DNA of 64,000 nucleotides from Parapristionchus giblindavisi (GCA_943737045.1 CALSFV010000282.1:310001-374000); one strand, 5' to 3'. Positions 1-12,500 are shown, counted from the first letter of the stretch. Numbers and translations: made by a program. Notes: generated by a model not told the origin, from the letters alone.

Positions 1-1
1 C

Positions 2-289
2 TAGCGATCGCTTACCTGTTTGGGTGGCTAAAATATGCCATAGAAACCAAAATTTTTGGTAGTTTCTTAATAGTTTTTTTTCCAAAATTCGTACTTTTGT
101 AATTTTGAAAATTTAAATATTCGCGTGCCAAAACAACGCGCGGTAAATTCAAATTTAAGCTGGAATTCAAATTATTATAATGTTATGATAATTTTGATAA
201 TTTTGGGAAAAAAAACTATTCAGACACAACCAAAAATTTTGGTTACTATGGCATATTTTAGCCTCCCAAACAGGTAAGCGTGATCGCTA
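2..289. repeat. Hairpin MITE at left tip of giant palindrome
   Basis: Terminal inverted repeats of about 55 bp: the left end runs from tagcgatcgcttacctg and the right end closes with aggtaagcgtgatcgcta. A copy forms the other tip at 7882-8168. Confidence 0.75.
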
Positions 290-642
290 CTATAAACATA
301 ATTTTTAACTCTTTATTCATCGAGAAAAAACCCAGGCATGCTGGGGCGTGGTGCGTTGCTATGCCGCATGGAACCTATTCAAAGGGCTTACGTGCACCAA
401 TGTTTATATTATGGGTTATTTACCCAATGTATTATTTAGTTATCAACCATCTCCTTGTGGCCTCATCTCTCATATATCGTAACGAGTTACAGGTGAGTTG
501 ATACGAATGACTAACACCCCTTAATTGACCATGGTGAAGAGTTTACAATCTTAACCGTAAAAATCTGATATTTATTAAATTAGCACTATTCAAAAAGCCT
601 ACTTAGGAACCATTACATTTGGGGTGAGTTAGGATGATAAAC

Positions 643-763
643 GTGGGACATATGTAGTGACCGATATGTTCTCTATTAGATTTGAGAGTTTGAGCACGTA
701 GAGCGTGTAGCACATAGGTTAGTAAACATCGCTTCTAACCGCGCCATGCGGGTTCGATTCATT
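643..763 (+). repeat. tRNA-derived repeat unit (copy 1)
   Basis: A conserved leader containing GACCGATATGTTCTC lies just upstream of a tRNA-like stretch with an A-box-like TGTAGCACATAGGTTAG and a B-box GGTTCGATTC. The acceptor stem does not pair, so this is a tRNA-derived SINE-like unit or pseudogene, not a working tRNA. Related copies are at 7393-7512 and 15499-15596 (minus). Confidence 0.5.
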
Positions 764-1330
764 AGTCATGAGAAAACGATTAGTCATGAAAAAACTCGAG
801 GCTGCGCTTCTTTAATTATTACAAACAAAGCGGTTCAAAACGAAAAGAAAAGAGATGAAAGGCTAGAGAGTGTGTGAAACAATGTAAATTTTTGCTGTTG
901 CTTTGTGGGTGGTTTTTACACAAGTACATTTTTATGGACAATAATAGAGGGACGATTTCTTTAACGTTTCACATAACACGTCTGAGAGCTAAGAACTTAG
1001 TAGTTGGAAATCCCCGAAAAGAAAAGATGCGAAAGAAAGAGTGTAAAACTTGGTAAATTTTAACTGTTTGTTTCTTCTGCATTTAAAAAATCGTGTTTAA
1101 GATCGTTGCCAGAGCTGATTCTGCTCCTCCATCAAATGGATCGTGTCGGTGCACAAGCATGGGCGATGTGGACGATCGATAATATTTCTTCGTCCAGCGA
1201 AGATCAAAGAAAATTATGCATTAGGTAAACGGGCTTCATCAATTCATTCGTTATTCAATCACAAGGACAAGGACAAAAAAACCACGAATAGTCTAGGTTG
1301 ATGCTCACAAGATAGTGGACGGGATATAAA

Positions 1331-1512
1331 CTCCGGTTTTGCATGGTAATATTATAGTAAGTAGCGCGCAAAAAGTTCTTTCAAGTAGCTTACTTTTTAT
1401 ATACTTTTTTGTTACTGTTTTGCTGTTTCATTAGTATGTAGCGATATAGTAAGTAAGAAGTAAGTTACTTTTTGCGCGCTACTTACTGTAATATTACCCT
1501 GCAAAACCGGAG
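1331..1512. repeat. Hairpin MITE (CTCCGGTTTTGC ends), left arm copy
   Basis: Inverted ends CTCCGGTTTTGC / GCAAAACCGGAG enclose paired inner arms containing AGTAAGTAGCGCGCAAAAAG. The mirrored copy is 6642-6821. Confidence 0.75.
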
Positions 1513-1688
1513 AATGAATCACAAAATATTCAACCGAGTATCAAGCATCTAATTTTAGGCACCTCAAGAAGTGTTCTTCCATTCCGCTTTTCGACAAAAT
1601 CCTTGAGAATACTTCACATTATTCTTTAGAATCAATCGTTTCACGTCTCAAGAATCTTATAAAGATCGATAATAATAATAATGGTGAT

Positions 1689-2088
1689 GGTACGAGTTGG
1701 AACATAGAAACAACCTTCAACAACCAGTCTTTTGGAAATGTTAATGATAAAACTTAGATAATGAAACATTCTTTTGAGAGGTTCCTATGCGAACGTTATG
1801 AAATGTTGGTTCCCAAACGTACGTTCTCAGACTCGCGTTTTATGGAAATGTTTCTCTTATCGCGTTGTTCTCACGTAAACAATTTTCAAAGATCACGTTC
1901 CTCAAAGAATGATTACATTTGCATAGTTCCAAACAATGGGTTTTCGGAATCGAATTCCGATCAAATTAGTTTTACAATATGGGTTATCAAATGAATGTTT
2001 CATTATCTAAGTTTCATCTTTATCACTTCCAAAAGACTCGGTTCAACTTTTTAAGTTTTTTTTCGTTTTCCAAGTCCCAACTCGTACC
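1689..2088. repeat. Hairpin element with GGTACGAGTTGG ends, left arm copy
   Basis: Outer inverted ends are GGTACGAGTTGG / CCAACTCGTACC. An inner inverted pair (CTTAGATAATGAAACATTC) brackets 1755-2012. Mirrored at 6064-6463; a diverged relative occupies 11400-12310. Confidence 0.7.
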
Positions 2089-2596
2089 ACCACTATAATA
2101 ATGACATTATATTGTAAATAAATATTTGTTGGTGTAAATGACATCAATCTAATTGTTATCCACAATAAAAATATTTATTTATTTATTTATTTATTTATCA
2201 TACATCCAATAAAGATGTGACAACATTTGAAACGAAGAATAAATAAGTGAATAAGAGAATCGGAGAAGTGGGTGGGTGGTAGGAATTGGGGAGGTAGAAG
2301 ATGGAGGGGAGTGCGACTTCACATGTAGACAAAGTAAGATCAAAGATCGGCATGATCTAAGATAGGTTGGCAAGACGTAGCGGGGGAGGAGTCCGCATTG
2401 ATTCAATATATATCGGATTGAATCGAGTCTACAATGCGGAAATGCATTAAAGTGATGTGATGGTAATTCCTAATTTATCAATAAGGTCAGGGCAGGAAAT
2501 CAATTTAGCTTTAATGATCGGGGTGCTATATAATGTAATAGGGTGTAATAGGCATCATTATTTTCACAAAAAGTTTCTGTAAGGCGAATACACCAC

Positions 2597-2804
2597 CTCT
2601 GGTATTTTGCCACTTAAAGTCTACTTAAACTACGTCACAGACTTTAAGTAGACTTTAAGTAAACTTTAAGTGAAAGAACATTTGACGAAATGCATTACAG
2701 TATACCACACCACTTTAAGTAGACTTACGTCTCACTTTAAGTTTACTTAAAGTCTACTTAAAGTGGGAAAGTTTAAGTAGACTTTAAGTGGCAAAATACC
2801 AGAG
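2597..2804. repeat. ACTTAAAG-type hairpin MITE (copy 1)
   Basis: Ends CTCTGGTATTT / AAATACCAGAG style. Both arms are filled with short repeats of CTTTAAGTAGACTT and its complement. The family also occurs at 5348-5555, 10524-10731, 13545-13781 and, diverged, 11925-12118. Confidence 0.8.
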
Positions 2805-3440
2805 ACACGACAAACTGAAACTCTCCTCTCTGGCAACACTCGCCCGCTATCTATGTCTGCAGGAGAGTGCGGCCAGACAGGAGAGTTCAGTACCTTCAAC
2901 TTCAAATTCGATAATGTCAACTGCATGTTGTAAATTCTCGTGATTATTTATTTATTTATTTACACACCATGTATGAAAAAATTGTATGATACGGGGTAAT
3001 GCATTCGATTTCGGTTTTTAGATGTGAGGCTGCATTCAAGGCAGGGATTTTATTTTGAATTTATTTTTTCTGCATGCAACCACTTCGTACGGAGCATTTA
3101 TGAAGTGTTTTTCAAAATATGAAATTTAAGATTTTGGTATGTGTTGTAATTCACTTATTGTTGTTTTTTCCTTGTTCTTTGTCATAAAACTTTTCCTTCA
3201 ACAGAACTAAAAGCTAGTAAAGTGAAGCGTCGGTTTTTTTTTGACCACGTGCTTTCTATTGTGTGGTTATTTTGTTGTTTTTCTCAACGGTGGAGAAGTT
3301 TACTATATTCGGCATTTGGCGCGGTGTGTGCAAAACTTTTGTAATTCTACAATACTCATTTCCTCTAATAATTGTTTCTTCTCAATAAATTATTGTATTG
3401 TTTCAAGGCTCAGATACATTTAAAAAGTGTGAATATTGAT
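2805..3440. other. Palindrome arm without gene; (TTTA)n run and dispersed repeat
   Basis: Holds a short ATTT run near 2945-2965 and a stretch (3288-3355) related to 25572-25641 and 17540-17580 (shared TGTATGAAAAACTTTTGTAATTC-like theme). No gene seen. Confidence 0.4.
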
Positions 3441-3449
3441 TCATGATTA

Positions 3450-4402
3450 CCGTTAAAAGGAAAAGACAGGCTCAGTTTCTCCAGTGGATGAAGCAAAAAA
3501 TCGGCGAACTGTTTGCAATTGAAATCCGATAATCGAATGTACGCCTGAAATCGGAAAACAACATCCTTCGAATTGAGGTGACTGTGTGTGAATGGGCCCT
3601 AATCCAGTTACTCTTCATCGAGTAATACTCTCTCGTTGGAGGGAATTGAAAACTTTGCAAAATGTCAAAAATGTTATGGTACACCATTAGAATACCCTTT
3701 TTCGCTCTGCCTTTTCTATGTTGCCCTATGACCGTGTAAAAAAGGGCAAAGGGTAAATAAATTTCGAGAATTGATGAGATGAACAAATGACAAGAAAAGA
3801 AAGGTAAATAAAGAGATCAAGTAAGGTATTGTAAGATAGATAAAAGGAGAAATCTAGCGACAAAGTACCGTTAAAACGAAAGTAGGAGATTGTACGGAAT
3901 TGTAGGACATTTGTCCATATGTGTCCTTATTTTCTAATTTTACAACTTCTCTGTGTTGCGTTACATGGAAAATGAGATTGGGGTTTCAATCAGACGCGAG
4001 TCACCGACTAAATTAATAAAGAATATTCGAAGTTGAAATTCATTGAAAAGGTTGGATTTTCTAGCAAAGTTGCCTTTTTGATGTAGATGGGTCTATGTTT
4101 GGAAGAGCAATTTTGAGTAAAATTAGATACGAATTTTACATCTTGAAACCAACACGAAAAGTGGAATGAATGGTATGCTTCATAAATAGCCCAAAATTCA
4201 CAGAATTTGAAATAACGGTCAAGAAAATAAAACTGATTCATTTTTTGAAAAGTATGGAAAATATGAGATTTTCCGAATAATCTCCTACTTGTATCCTTTT
4301 CTTTCGTTTTGGCGATGTTTATAACCGAAATGGAATTGATTCGTGGAGGAAAAGTTTTTATCGGACAATAATTAGAGCAGGGGTACTCAAAACCAGGGTA
4401 AG
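3450..4402. repeat. Repeat spanning the palindrome centre; second copy at 29784-30718
   Basis: 3450-4402 matches 29784-30718 with scattered substitutions and small indels. The copy at 29.8 kb is single, so here the repeat covers the inner end of the left arm plus the unpaired spacer. No credible protein is encoded; open frames are interrupted and repeat-derived. Confidence 0.75.
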
Positions 4403-5347
4403 TGAATGTGCGAATCACGGTCATAGGGCAACATAGAAAAGGCAGAGCGAAAAAGGGTATTCTAATGGTGTACCATAACATTTTTGACATTTTGCAAAGT
4501 TTTCAATTCCCTCCAACGAGAGAGTATTACTCGATGAAGAGTAACTGGATTAGGGCCCATTCACACACAGTCACCTCAATTCGAAGGATGTTGTTTTCCG
4601 ATTTCAGGCGTACATTCGATTATCGGATTTCAATTGCAAACAGTTCGCCGATTTTTTGCTTCATCCACTGGAGAACCTGAGCCTGTATTTTCCTTTTAAC
4701 GGTAATCATGAATCAATATTCACACTTTTTAAATGTATCTGAGCCTTGAAACAATACAATAATTTATTGAGAAGAAACAATTATTAGAGGAAATGAGTAT
4801 TGTAGAATTACAAAAGTTTTGCACACACCGCGCCAAATGCCGAATATAGTAAACTTCTCCACCGTTGAGAAAAACAACAAAATAACCACACAATAGAAAG
4901 CACGTGGTCAAAAAAAAACCGACGCTTCACTTTACTAGCTTGTAGTTCTGTTGAAGGAAAAGTTTTATGACAAAGAACAAGGAAAAAACAACAATAAGTG
5001 AATTACAACACATACCAAAATCTTAAATTTCATATTTTGAAAAACACTTCATAAATGCTCCGTACGAAGTGGTTGCATGCAGAAAAAATAAATTCAAAAT
5101 AAAATCCCTGCCTTGAATGCAGCCTCACATCTAAAAACCGAAATCGAATGCATTACCCCGTATCATACAATTTTTTCATACATGGTGTGTAAATAAATAA
5201 ATAAATAATCACGAGAATTTACAACATGCAGTTGACATTATCGAATTTGAAGTTGAAGGTACTGAACTCTCCTGTCTGGCCGCACTCTCCTGCAGACATA
5301 GATAGCGGGCGAGTGTTGCCAGAGAGGAGAGTTTCAGTTTGTCGTGT

Positions 5348-5555
5348 CTCTGGTATTTTGCCACTTAAAGTCTACTTAAACTTTCCCACTTTAAGTAGAC
5401 TTTAAGTAAACTTAAAGTGAGACGTAAGTCTACTTAAAGTGGTGTGGTATACTGTAATGCATTTCGTCAAATGTTCTTTCACTTAAAGTTTACTTAAAGT
5501 CTACTTAAAGTCTGTGACGTAGTTTAAGTAGACTTTAAGTGGCAAAATACCAGAG
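5348..5555. repeat. ACTTAAAG-type hairpin MITE (copy 2)
   Basis: Mirror of 2597-2804 in the right arm; same CTCTGG/CCAGAG ends. Confidence 0.8.
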
Positions 5556-6063
5556 GTGGTGTATTCGCCTTACAGAAACTTTTTGTGAAAATAATGATGC
5601 CTATTACACCCTATTACATTATATAGCACCCCGATCATTAAAGCTAAATTGATTTCCTGCCCTGACCTTATTGATAAATTAGGAATTACCATCACATCAC
5701 TTTAATGCATTTCCGCATTGTAGACTCGATTCAATCCGATATATATTGAATCAATGCGGACTCCTCCCCCGCTACGTCTTGCCAACCTATCTTAGATCAT
5801 GCCGATCTTTGATCTTACTTTGTCTACATGTGAAGTCGCACTCCCCTCCATCTTCTACCTCCCCAATTCCTACCACCCACCCACTTCTCCGATTCTCTTA
5901 TTCACTTATTTATTCTTCGTTTCAAATGTTGTCACATCTTTATTGGATGTATGATAAATAAATAAATAAATAAATAAATATTTTTATTGTGGATAACAAT
6001 TAGATTGATGTCATTTACACCAACAAATATTTATTTACAATATAATGTCATTATTATAGTGGT

Positions 6064-6463
6064 GGTACGAGTTGGGACTTGGAAAACGAAAAAAAACTTA
6101 AAAAGTTGAACCGAGTCTTTTGGAAGTGATAAAGATGAAACTTAGATAATGAAACATTCATTTGATAACCCATATTGTAAAACTAATTTGATCGGAATTC
6201 GATTCCGAAAACCCATTGTTTGGAACTATGCAAATGTAATCATTCTTTGAGGAACGTGATCTTTGAAAATTGTTTACGTGAGAACAACGCGATAAGAGAA
6301 ACATTTCCATAAAACGCGAGTCTGAGAACGTACGTTTGGGAACCAACATTTCATAACGTTCGCATAGGAACCTCTCAAAAGAATGTTTCATTATCTAAGT
6401 TTTATCATTAACATTTCCAAAAGACTGGTTGTTGAAGGTTGTTTCTATGTTCCAACTCGTACC
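6064..6463. repeat. Hairpin element with GGTACGAGTTGG ends, right arm copy
   Basis: Mirror of 1689-2088. Confidence 0.7.
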
Positions 6464-6641
6464 ATCACCATTATTATTATTATCGATCTTTATAAGATTC
6501 TTGAGACGTGAAACGATTGATTCTAAAGAATAATGTGAAGTATTCTCAAGGATTTTGTCGAAAAGCGGAATGGAAGAACACTTCTTGAGGTGCCTAAAAT
6601 TAGATGCTTGATACTCGGTTGAATATTTTTTTTGATTCATT

Positions 6642-6821
6642 CTCCGGTTTTGCAGGGTAATATTACAGTAAGTAGCGCGCAAAAAGTAACTTACTTCTTA
6701 CTTACTATTTCGCTACATACTAATCAAATAGCAAAACAGTAACAAAAAATTATAAAAAGTAAGCTACTTGAAAGTACTTTTTGCGCGCTACTTACTATAA
6801 TATTACCATGCAAAACCGGAG
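6642..6821. repeat. Hairpin MITE (CTCCGGTTTTGC ends), right arm copy
   Basis: Mirror of 1331-1512, with several substitutions in the loop region. Confidence 0.75.
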
Positions 6822-7392
6822 TTTATATCGCGTCCACTATCTTGTGAGCATCAACCTAGACTATTCGTGGTTTTTTTGTTCTTGTCCTTATCATTGAATA
6901 ACGAATGAATTGATGAAGCCCGTTTACCTTATGCATAATTTTCGCTGATCTTCGCTGGACGAACAAATATTATCGATCGTCCACATCGCCCATGCTTGTG
7001 TGCCTACACGATCCATTTGATGGAGGAGCAGTATCAGCCCTGGCAACGATCTTAAACACGATTTTTTAAATGCAGAAGAATAAAAAACAGTTAAAATTTA
7101 CCAAGTTTTACACACTTTCTTTCGCATCTTTTCTTTTCGGGGATTTCCAACTACTAAATTCTTAGCTCTCAGACGTGTTATGTGAAACGTTAAAGAAATC
7201 GTCCCTCTATTATTGTCCATAAAAATGTACTTGTGTAAAAACCACCTACAAAGCAACAGCAAAAATTTACATTGTTTCACACACTCTCTAGCCTTTCATC
7301 TCTTTTCTTTTCGTTTTGAATCACTTTGTTTGTAATAATTAAAGAAGGGCAGCCTCGAGTTTTTTCATGACTAATCGTTTTCTCATGACTAA

Positions 7393-7512
7393 TGAATCGA
7401 ACCCGCATGGCGCGGTTAGAAGCGATGTTTACTAACCTCTGTGCTACACGCTCTACGTGCTCAAACTCTCAAATATAATAGAGAACATATCGGTCACTAC
7501 ATATGTCCCACG
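7393..7512 (-). repeat. tRNA-derived repeat unit (copy 2, mirrored)
   Basis: Reverse-strand counterpart of 643-763; B-box GGTTCGATTC kept, A-box-like part reads TGTAGCACAGAGGTTAG. Confidence 0.5.
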
Positions 7513-7881
7513 TTTTTCATCCTAACGCACCTCAAATCTAATGGTTCCCCTTCTAAGTAGGCTTTTTGAATAGTGCTACTTTCGTATCAGTTTCATAAAT
7601 ATCAGATTTTTACGGTTAAGATTGTAAACTCTTCACCAAGGTCAATTAAGGGGTGTTAGTCATTCGTATCAACTCACCTGTAACTCGTTACGATATATGA
7701 GAGACGAGGCCACAAGGAGATGGTTGATAACTAAATAATACATTAGGTATATATGTAATACATAAATATATACATTGTTGCACGTAAGCCTTTTCAATAA
7801 GTTCCATGCGGCATAGCAAGGTACCACGCCCCACCACCACGCCTGGGGTTTTTCTCGATGAATAAAGAGTTATGTTTATAA

Positions 7882-8168
7882 TAGCGATCACGCTTACCTG
7901 TTTGGGAGGCTAAAATATGCCATAGTAACCAAAATTTTTGGTTGTGTCTGAATAGTTTTTTTCCAAAATTATCAAAATTATCATAACATTATAATAATTT
8001 GAATTCCAGCTTAAATTTGAATTTACCGCGCGTTGTTTTGGCACGGGAATATTTAAATTTTCAAAATTACAAAAGTACGAATTTTGGAAAAAAACTATTC
8101 AGAAACTACCAAAAATTTTGGTTTCTATGGCATATTTTAGCCACCCAAACAGGTAAGCGTGATCGCTA
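7882..8168. repeat. Hairpin MITE at right tip of giant palindrome
   Basis: Same element as 2-289: starts tagcgatcacgcttacctg and ends caggtaagcgtgatcgcta. Confidence 0.75.
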
Positions 8169-8261
8169 CTATAAACATAATTTTTTAACTCTTTATTCAT
8201 CGAGAAAAACCACATGCGTGGTGGGGCGTATATATATAATTATACGATTATTGCTGATATA

Positions 8262-9689
8262 CAGTATCGGCGTAAAGTCATGGGACGCTTTTTCATTTTT
8301 TTATAACTTTTGATCCAGGAAAGTAATCAAGCTGATCTTTTGAGTCAATATAGAGAATTTATCAAGGAATATTACCATGATGTGTTGGTGTAATTAACTT
8401 AGTTACTTTTTGCGTAGTGATGACCCTACCGAAGTACACTTTTTTGAAAATTCCCATTTCTTTAGTGAAAAGCCCTGTTCTTCGGGAACACTGTGAGAGT
8501 GGAGACCTCCACTAGGGCTGTACAGTCAAACAATCCGGAATGGCTCCGACTCCGATTTCAAGCTCTAGCAGGGTTGCAACTTTGTCCTCCAAAATTCATA
8601 ACTCGGCTTCTAGGTGTGATAACGACCCGTTCTAAGCGCCAAAATGATGCTAGTGGCGAGTGATGTTTATCCCTGGAATATGGTAGTCATAGCTCGTCAT
8701 TTGCCCTCAAGGCATGAAAATCAATTTTTTCGGAAGGACTGATTTTGAGACCCTACCGTTCAGAGGGCAGGTCTTCTAAAATTATGGTTTCTGCGCAAGC
8801 AGCTTTGCAATGTATCATATATTTATTTCCCTTATTTTGGTTTGATTCCGATTCCTTTCAGACCCGCAGCGAACACTCTGCAGAGGTCTACTCGGTTGTA
8901 GCGAGTAAAGATCTAAATACAAAGATCAAAGTTCAGCAATAGTGTAAAAACTTTCGTGAACATCTCTAACATGCATTGGTACTTTGAAACTAAGAGATTT
9001 CATCAAAAGAGGCCCAGGGGCGAGAGCAGTAAGAGAGAAAGCACAAGAACGCGCTCCGAGTAGATCTCAGCATAACTTTTGCTACGGGTCTGAAAGGAAT
9101 CGGAATCAAACCAAAATAAGGGAAATAAATATATGATACATTGCAAAGCTGATTACGCAGAAACCATAATTTTAGAAGACCTGCCCTCTGAACGGTAGGG
9201 TCTCAAAATCAGTCCTTCCGAAAAAATTGATTTTCATGCCTTGAGGGCAAATGACGAGCTATGACTACCATATTCCAGGGATAAACATCACTCGCCACTA
9301 GCATCATTTTGGCGCTTAGAACGGGTCGTTATCACACCTAGAAGCCGAGTTATGAATTTTGGAGGTCAAAGTTGCAACCCTGCTACAGCTTGAAATCGGA
9401 GTCGGAGCCATTCCGGATTGTTTGACTGTACAGCTCTAGTGGGGGTCTCCACTCTCACAGTGTTCCCGAAGAACAGGGCTTTTCACTAAAGAAATGGGAA
9501 TTTTCAAAAAAAGTGTACTTCGGTAGCGTCATCACTACGCAAAAAATAACTAAGTTAATTACACCAACACATCATGGTAATATTCCTTGATAAATTCTCT
9601 ATATTGACTCAAAAGATCAGCTTGATTACTTTCCTGGATCAAAAGTTATAAAAAAATGAAAAAGCGTCCCATGACTTTACGCCGATACT
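8262..9689. mobile_element. Tc1/mariner-like foldback element, 1.43 kb
   Basis: The arms (about 8262-8855 and 9090-9689) are near-perfect inverted repeats starting CAGTATCGGCGTAAAGTCA. TA lies on both sides (8260-8261, 9690-9691), the target duplication expected of Tc1/mariner elements. No transposase is visible, so it is a non-autonomous derivative. The loop is about 8860-9088. Confidence 0.8.
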
Positions 9690-9730
9690 GTATGTACTAC
9701 TTTCATTTCCCAGCTTACATCATACGTTAA

Positions 9731-10068
9731 AGGTGGTGTCCCACGAATATTGTCGTGAACAAACTGTGAAGACAGAAAGCTCGCAAAAGTTATTCTACAT
9801 ACAATATACTATATATTTATGATGATTCAGCATATTGATCGATAGAAACATGAATGAATTATCAGGCCGATGCAGGGAAGGGCGCGCTTTTTGAAAATTG
9901 AGTAAATTCGGCAATATATTTCGAACTTTCGTCAAACGGGTAACGAGTCTGAACGTTTGCCACTGCGCTGTGGGACATATGAGTAGTTGCGCTAACTTTT
10001 CGTATATCACTGTGCATTCCCACAAGAGGGGTGTAGTGATTTACATGAATATTCGCGGGCCACCATCT
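9731..10068. mobile_element. TTAA-flanked short inverted-repeat element
   Basis: AGGTGGTG at the left and CACCATCT at the right, with imperfect inner pairing (CACGAATATTGTCGTG against CATGAATATTCGCGGG). TTAA sits on both outer sides (9727-9730, 10069-10072), the piggyBac-type target duplication. A truncated relative ending at TTAA is at 49010-49088. Confidence 0.5.
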
Positions 10069-10071
10069 TTA

Positions 10072-10378
10072 ATCTTATTAACAGATTGAACAATATAACA
10101 AACCATTTGTGTTTCGTAAAGGATTTTATTGTTGGCATCAGATTCGCTATTGATAACTTGGACGATTATCCGCGCTGCCATATAAGCAGCTTCGAATTCC
10201 TGAGAATCTTGGACATTGTGAAAACATCCCTCTGCAGTGACTGCATTTGGAGACTTCGTCAGAATGTCTCTGAAAATATTATTATTTACTTATTTTTGCT
10301 TATTTCTCGATCGGTGCGAGAAGGAATAGAAAGCTGAAAGCTGCTTAGCGAATGTGTTATGATGCCGTTTGCGTACAC
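10072..10378. other. Interval with an unrecognised 83-codon frame
   Basis: An open frame (10086-10337, plus) starts right after the TTAA element. I recognise no motif and no splice signals frame it convincingly, so I do not call a gene. Confidence 0.25.
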
Positions 10379-11065
10379 ACCAAAATTTCGATACCCTCAA
10401 AACTTGTGTATAGGGGTATTGACCACGCTGATGAAGATGTGCATAGTCATTTTGGCCCCAGTGCTCCAGCAACGCCTGGGTGGGATTAAAAAAATCACTT
10501 TTTCAATTCGTTCTCGGTCCATTCTCTGGTATTTCGAAACTTAAAGTCTACTTAAACTACGTCACAGACTTGAAGTAGACTTTAAGTCTACTTAAAGTGA
10601 AAGAACATTTGACAAAATGCATTACAGTATACCACACCACTTAAAGTAGACTTACGTTTAACTTTAAGTAGACTTACAAGTCTACTTCAAGTGAAAACTT
10701 TAACTAGACTTTAAGTTTCGAAATACCAGAGTAGTTGAACTATAATAAATGGATGAAAATTGGGCTCCTGGGGCAGAGTTCAATTGCGATGACGGCTGTT
10801 TAGTTCATTTGTTTTGAAAATCAAAAGTTGTATTTTCCGAACTTTTAAGTTAGAAAATTTTAAAAACAAACGAAGTAGACAGTCGTGATCGCAATCGAAC
10901 TCTGTCCCAGGAGCCCAATTTTCACCCATCTAGCTCAACCATGGACCGAGAACGACTTGAAAAGGTGATTTTACCGGACCACTGGGGCCAAAATGACTTT
11001 GTCCATCTTCATCAGCGTGGTCAATACCTCCTATACCCAAGTTTTGAGGGGATCGAAATTTTTGG
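10379..11065. repeat. Palindromic element interrupted by a younger MITE
   Basis: Outer arms around CAAAATTTCGATACCCTC pair with GAGGGGATCGAAATTTTTGG. Inner arms around GGGCTCCTGGGGCAGAGTTC pair with CTGTCCCAGGAGCCC. The left arm is split by the hairpin MITE at 10524-10731. Confidence 0.75.
10524..10731. repeat. ACTTAAAG-type hairpin MITE (copy 3), nested
   Basis: Ends CTCTGGTATTTCG / CGAAATACCAGAG. It sits between the left-arm halves of the 10379-11065 palindrome (after ggtccat, before agttgaac), so it arrived later. Confidence 0.8.
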
Positions 11066-11399
11066 CCTGTGAAAAGCCTCCAGATTTTCCCGATTCTTAC
11101 GCAAACGTCCTCTTACGAAGTTTTGTGATAAATACTATTACATTTATTTTGAAAAATGTTGTAAGACTGACGCAAATTTACGTATGTTAAGAAATGTATA
11201 TTTCAATAAATGTATTAATTAAAATGGACATATTCTTGCTTCATTTAGTAGATTACTAATTTTAAGTATATATCTTCTAAAAATGTATAAAAAGTCTAAA
11301 AATGGTTCGGGCTTACAATAAAGTTTGTATCCTCATCGTCTGCAGAAATTGAGATAGCGTTGATGGGACGTAATGGGAAATGTTGTCGAGTAATCGAAG
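11066..11399. other. AT-rich interval, no gene seen
   Basis: Contains one copy of the dispersed phrase TCTTACGCAAACGTCC (around 11095-11111), also at 17513 and 17944. Nothing else recognised. Confidence 0.4.
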
Positions 11400-12310
11400 T
11401 ACCTTCAATAAATAAATACATTTACGAGTTGGAACTTGGACAATGGAACAAATTTGATCGGAATACTATTCCGAAAACCCATTGTTTGAAACTATATTCT
11501 TTGAGGAACGTGATCTTTGGAAATTGTTTGAGTGGGAATAACGGTTATGTAAGCGATAAGGAAATCTTTTTGCATAACTCTCGCATTGGAGCCTGTACGT
11601 TTGGATACCAATTTTGCGGATGTATATTGGGAACCTCGCTTGTAGAACCAGTCTCTGCGAACCCAAAATTTTATTTTTTTTTTGACCAAAATTTAAAACA
11701 AAATTATTCGTAACCAATATTCTTCGGAAATGTGTGAATGCTTTAAAACATAATATTATATTACATTGTAATCTGCAGAAACATTGGAACATTTCCGCAA
11801 CATTGCTTCCCAATCGTACAGTTTACAGTTTCCAAAGCGAAAGTTATGAAACGTTGGTTCCCAATTCTTGGTTCCCAAACGTTCGTTCTCAAACGCACAT
11901 TTTATGTAAATGCACTGTTATTTTCAAACTAGTAGTTTATTTCCCACTAGCCGTGGACTTGCAAGTCTAAGGAAAAGTTAAACGTAAGTTTACGAGAAGT
12001 GGTGTACATATAATACGGTAATGCATTTCGTCAAATGTTCTTTCATTTGTAGTAAACTAGCATTAAACTACTAGTCTATGATGTCACGTAAGTAAACTAC
12101 TAGTTTGGAAATACCATAGTGGTTCTCTTATCGCTTTTGCATAACCGTGGTCCCACTCACACAATTTTCAAAGATCACGTTCAAAGAATGATTACATTTG
12201 CATAGTTCCAAACAATGGGTTTTCGGAATAGGATTCCGATCAAATTAGTTTCACAATATGGGTTTTCAAAAGAATGTTTCATTATCTAAGTTTCATCTTT
12301 AGCAAATTTT
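11400..12310. repeat. Decayed relative of the 1689-2088 hairpin element
   Basis: Shares ATTTGATCGGAATNCNATTCCG, ACCCATTGTTTGAAACTAT-like and GAATGTTTCATTATCTAAG blocks with 1689-2088. It is larger and interrupted by the diverged ACTTAAAG-type hairpin at 11925-12118. Open frames across it are repeat-derived. Confidence 0.55.
11925..12118. repeat. Diverged ACTTAAAG-type hairpin
   Basis: Keeps the internal block ATGCATTTCGTCAAATGTTC of copies 1 and 2, but the arms now read CAAACTAGTAGTTTA and TAAACTACTAGTTTG. Confidence 0.5.
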
Positions 12311-12500
12311 TCTCTTGTACATGCGTTTCAGACAAAATGTTCAACACGAAAGTTGTTCAACTCGAAAAGTTCTTCAATATGAGTACAAAGATGAGGGGTT
12401 TTGAAAACAAAAATATTTTCGGGTCATCTTCAGGTTCATTTATCTCAAAACACGGGACGATCATTTTTTTTGCCTCATTCGACACGGAATTTTTTGCTCT
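12311..12500. repeat. Dispersed repeat fragment shared with 35.5 and 36.5 kb
   Basis: ACAAAATGTTCAACACGAAAG through GGGTCATCTTCAGG is a diverged copy of sequence in both arms of the 35065-36995 palindrome. Confidence 0.5.

Larger units (their letters stand above)
1..8171. repeat. Giant imperfect palindrome, arms about 3.7 kb
   Basis: Seen: 1-3736 returns as reverse complement in 4418-8171; mirrored points sum to about 8152. Inner arms are almost identical and outer arms differ by many substitutions and small indels, so this is not a perfect mirror. Each tip is a hairpin element of about 290 bp, and at least four smaller elements sit at mirrored positions. The unpaired centre is 3737-4417. 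Short open frames in the arms (for example 1761-1994 plus and 6158-6391 minus) are mirrored copies of repeat DNA and are not called as genes. It may be a foldback transposon grown by nested insertion or a host inverted duplication. Because divergence exists, a simple assembly mirror artefact is less likely but not excluded. Confidence 0.85.

Noticed and set aside
4008..4490. 160-codon minus frame in the centre of the giant palindrome
   Set aside because: Lies in repeat DNA; the second copy at 30.3-30.7 kb is broken at several points, and composition is not protein-like.
1..8171. Assembly mirror artefact
   Set aside because: The arms differ by numerous substitutions and small indels, more so outward; a chimeric-read mirror would be nearly identical throughout. 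Not fully excluded without reads.
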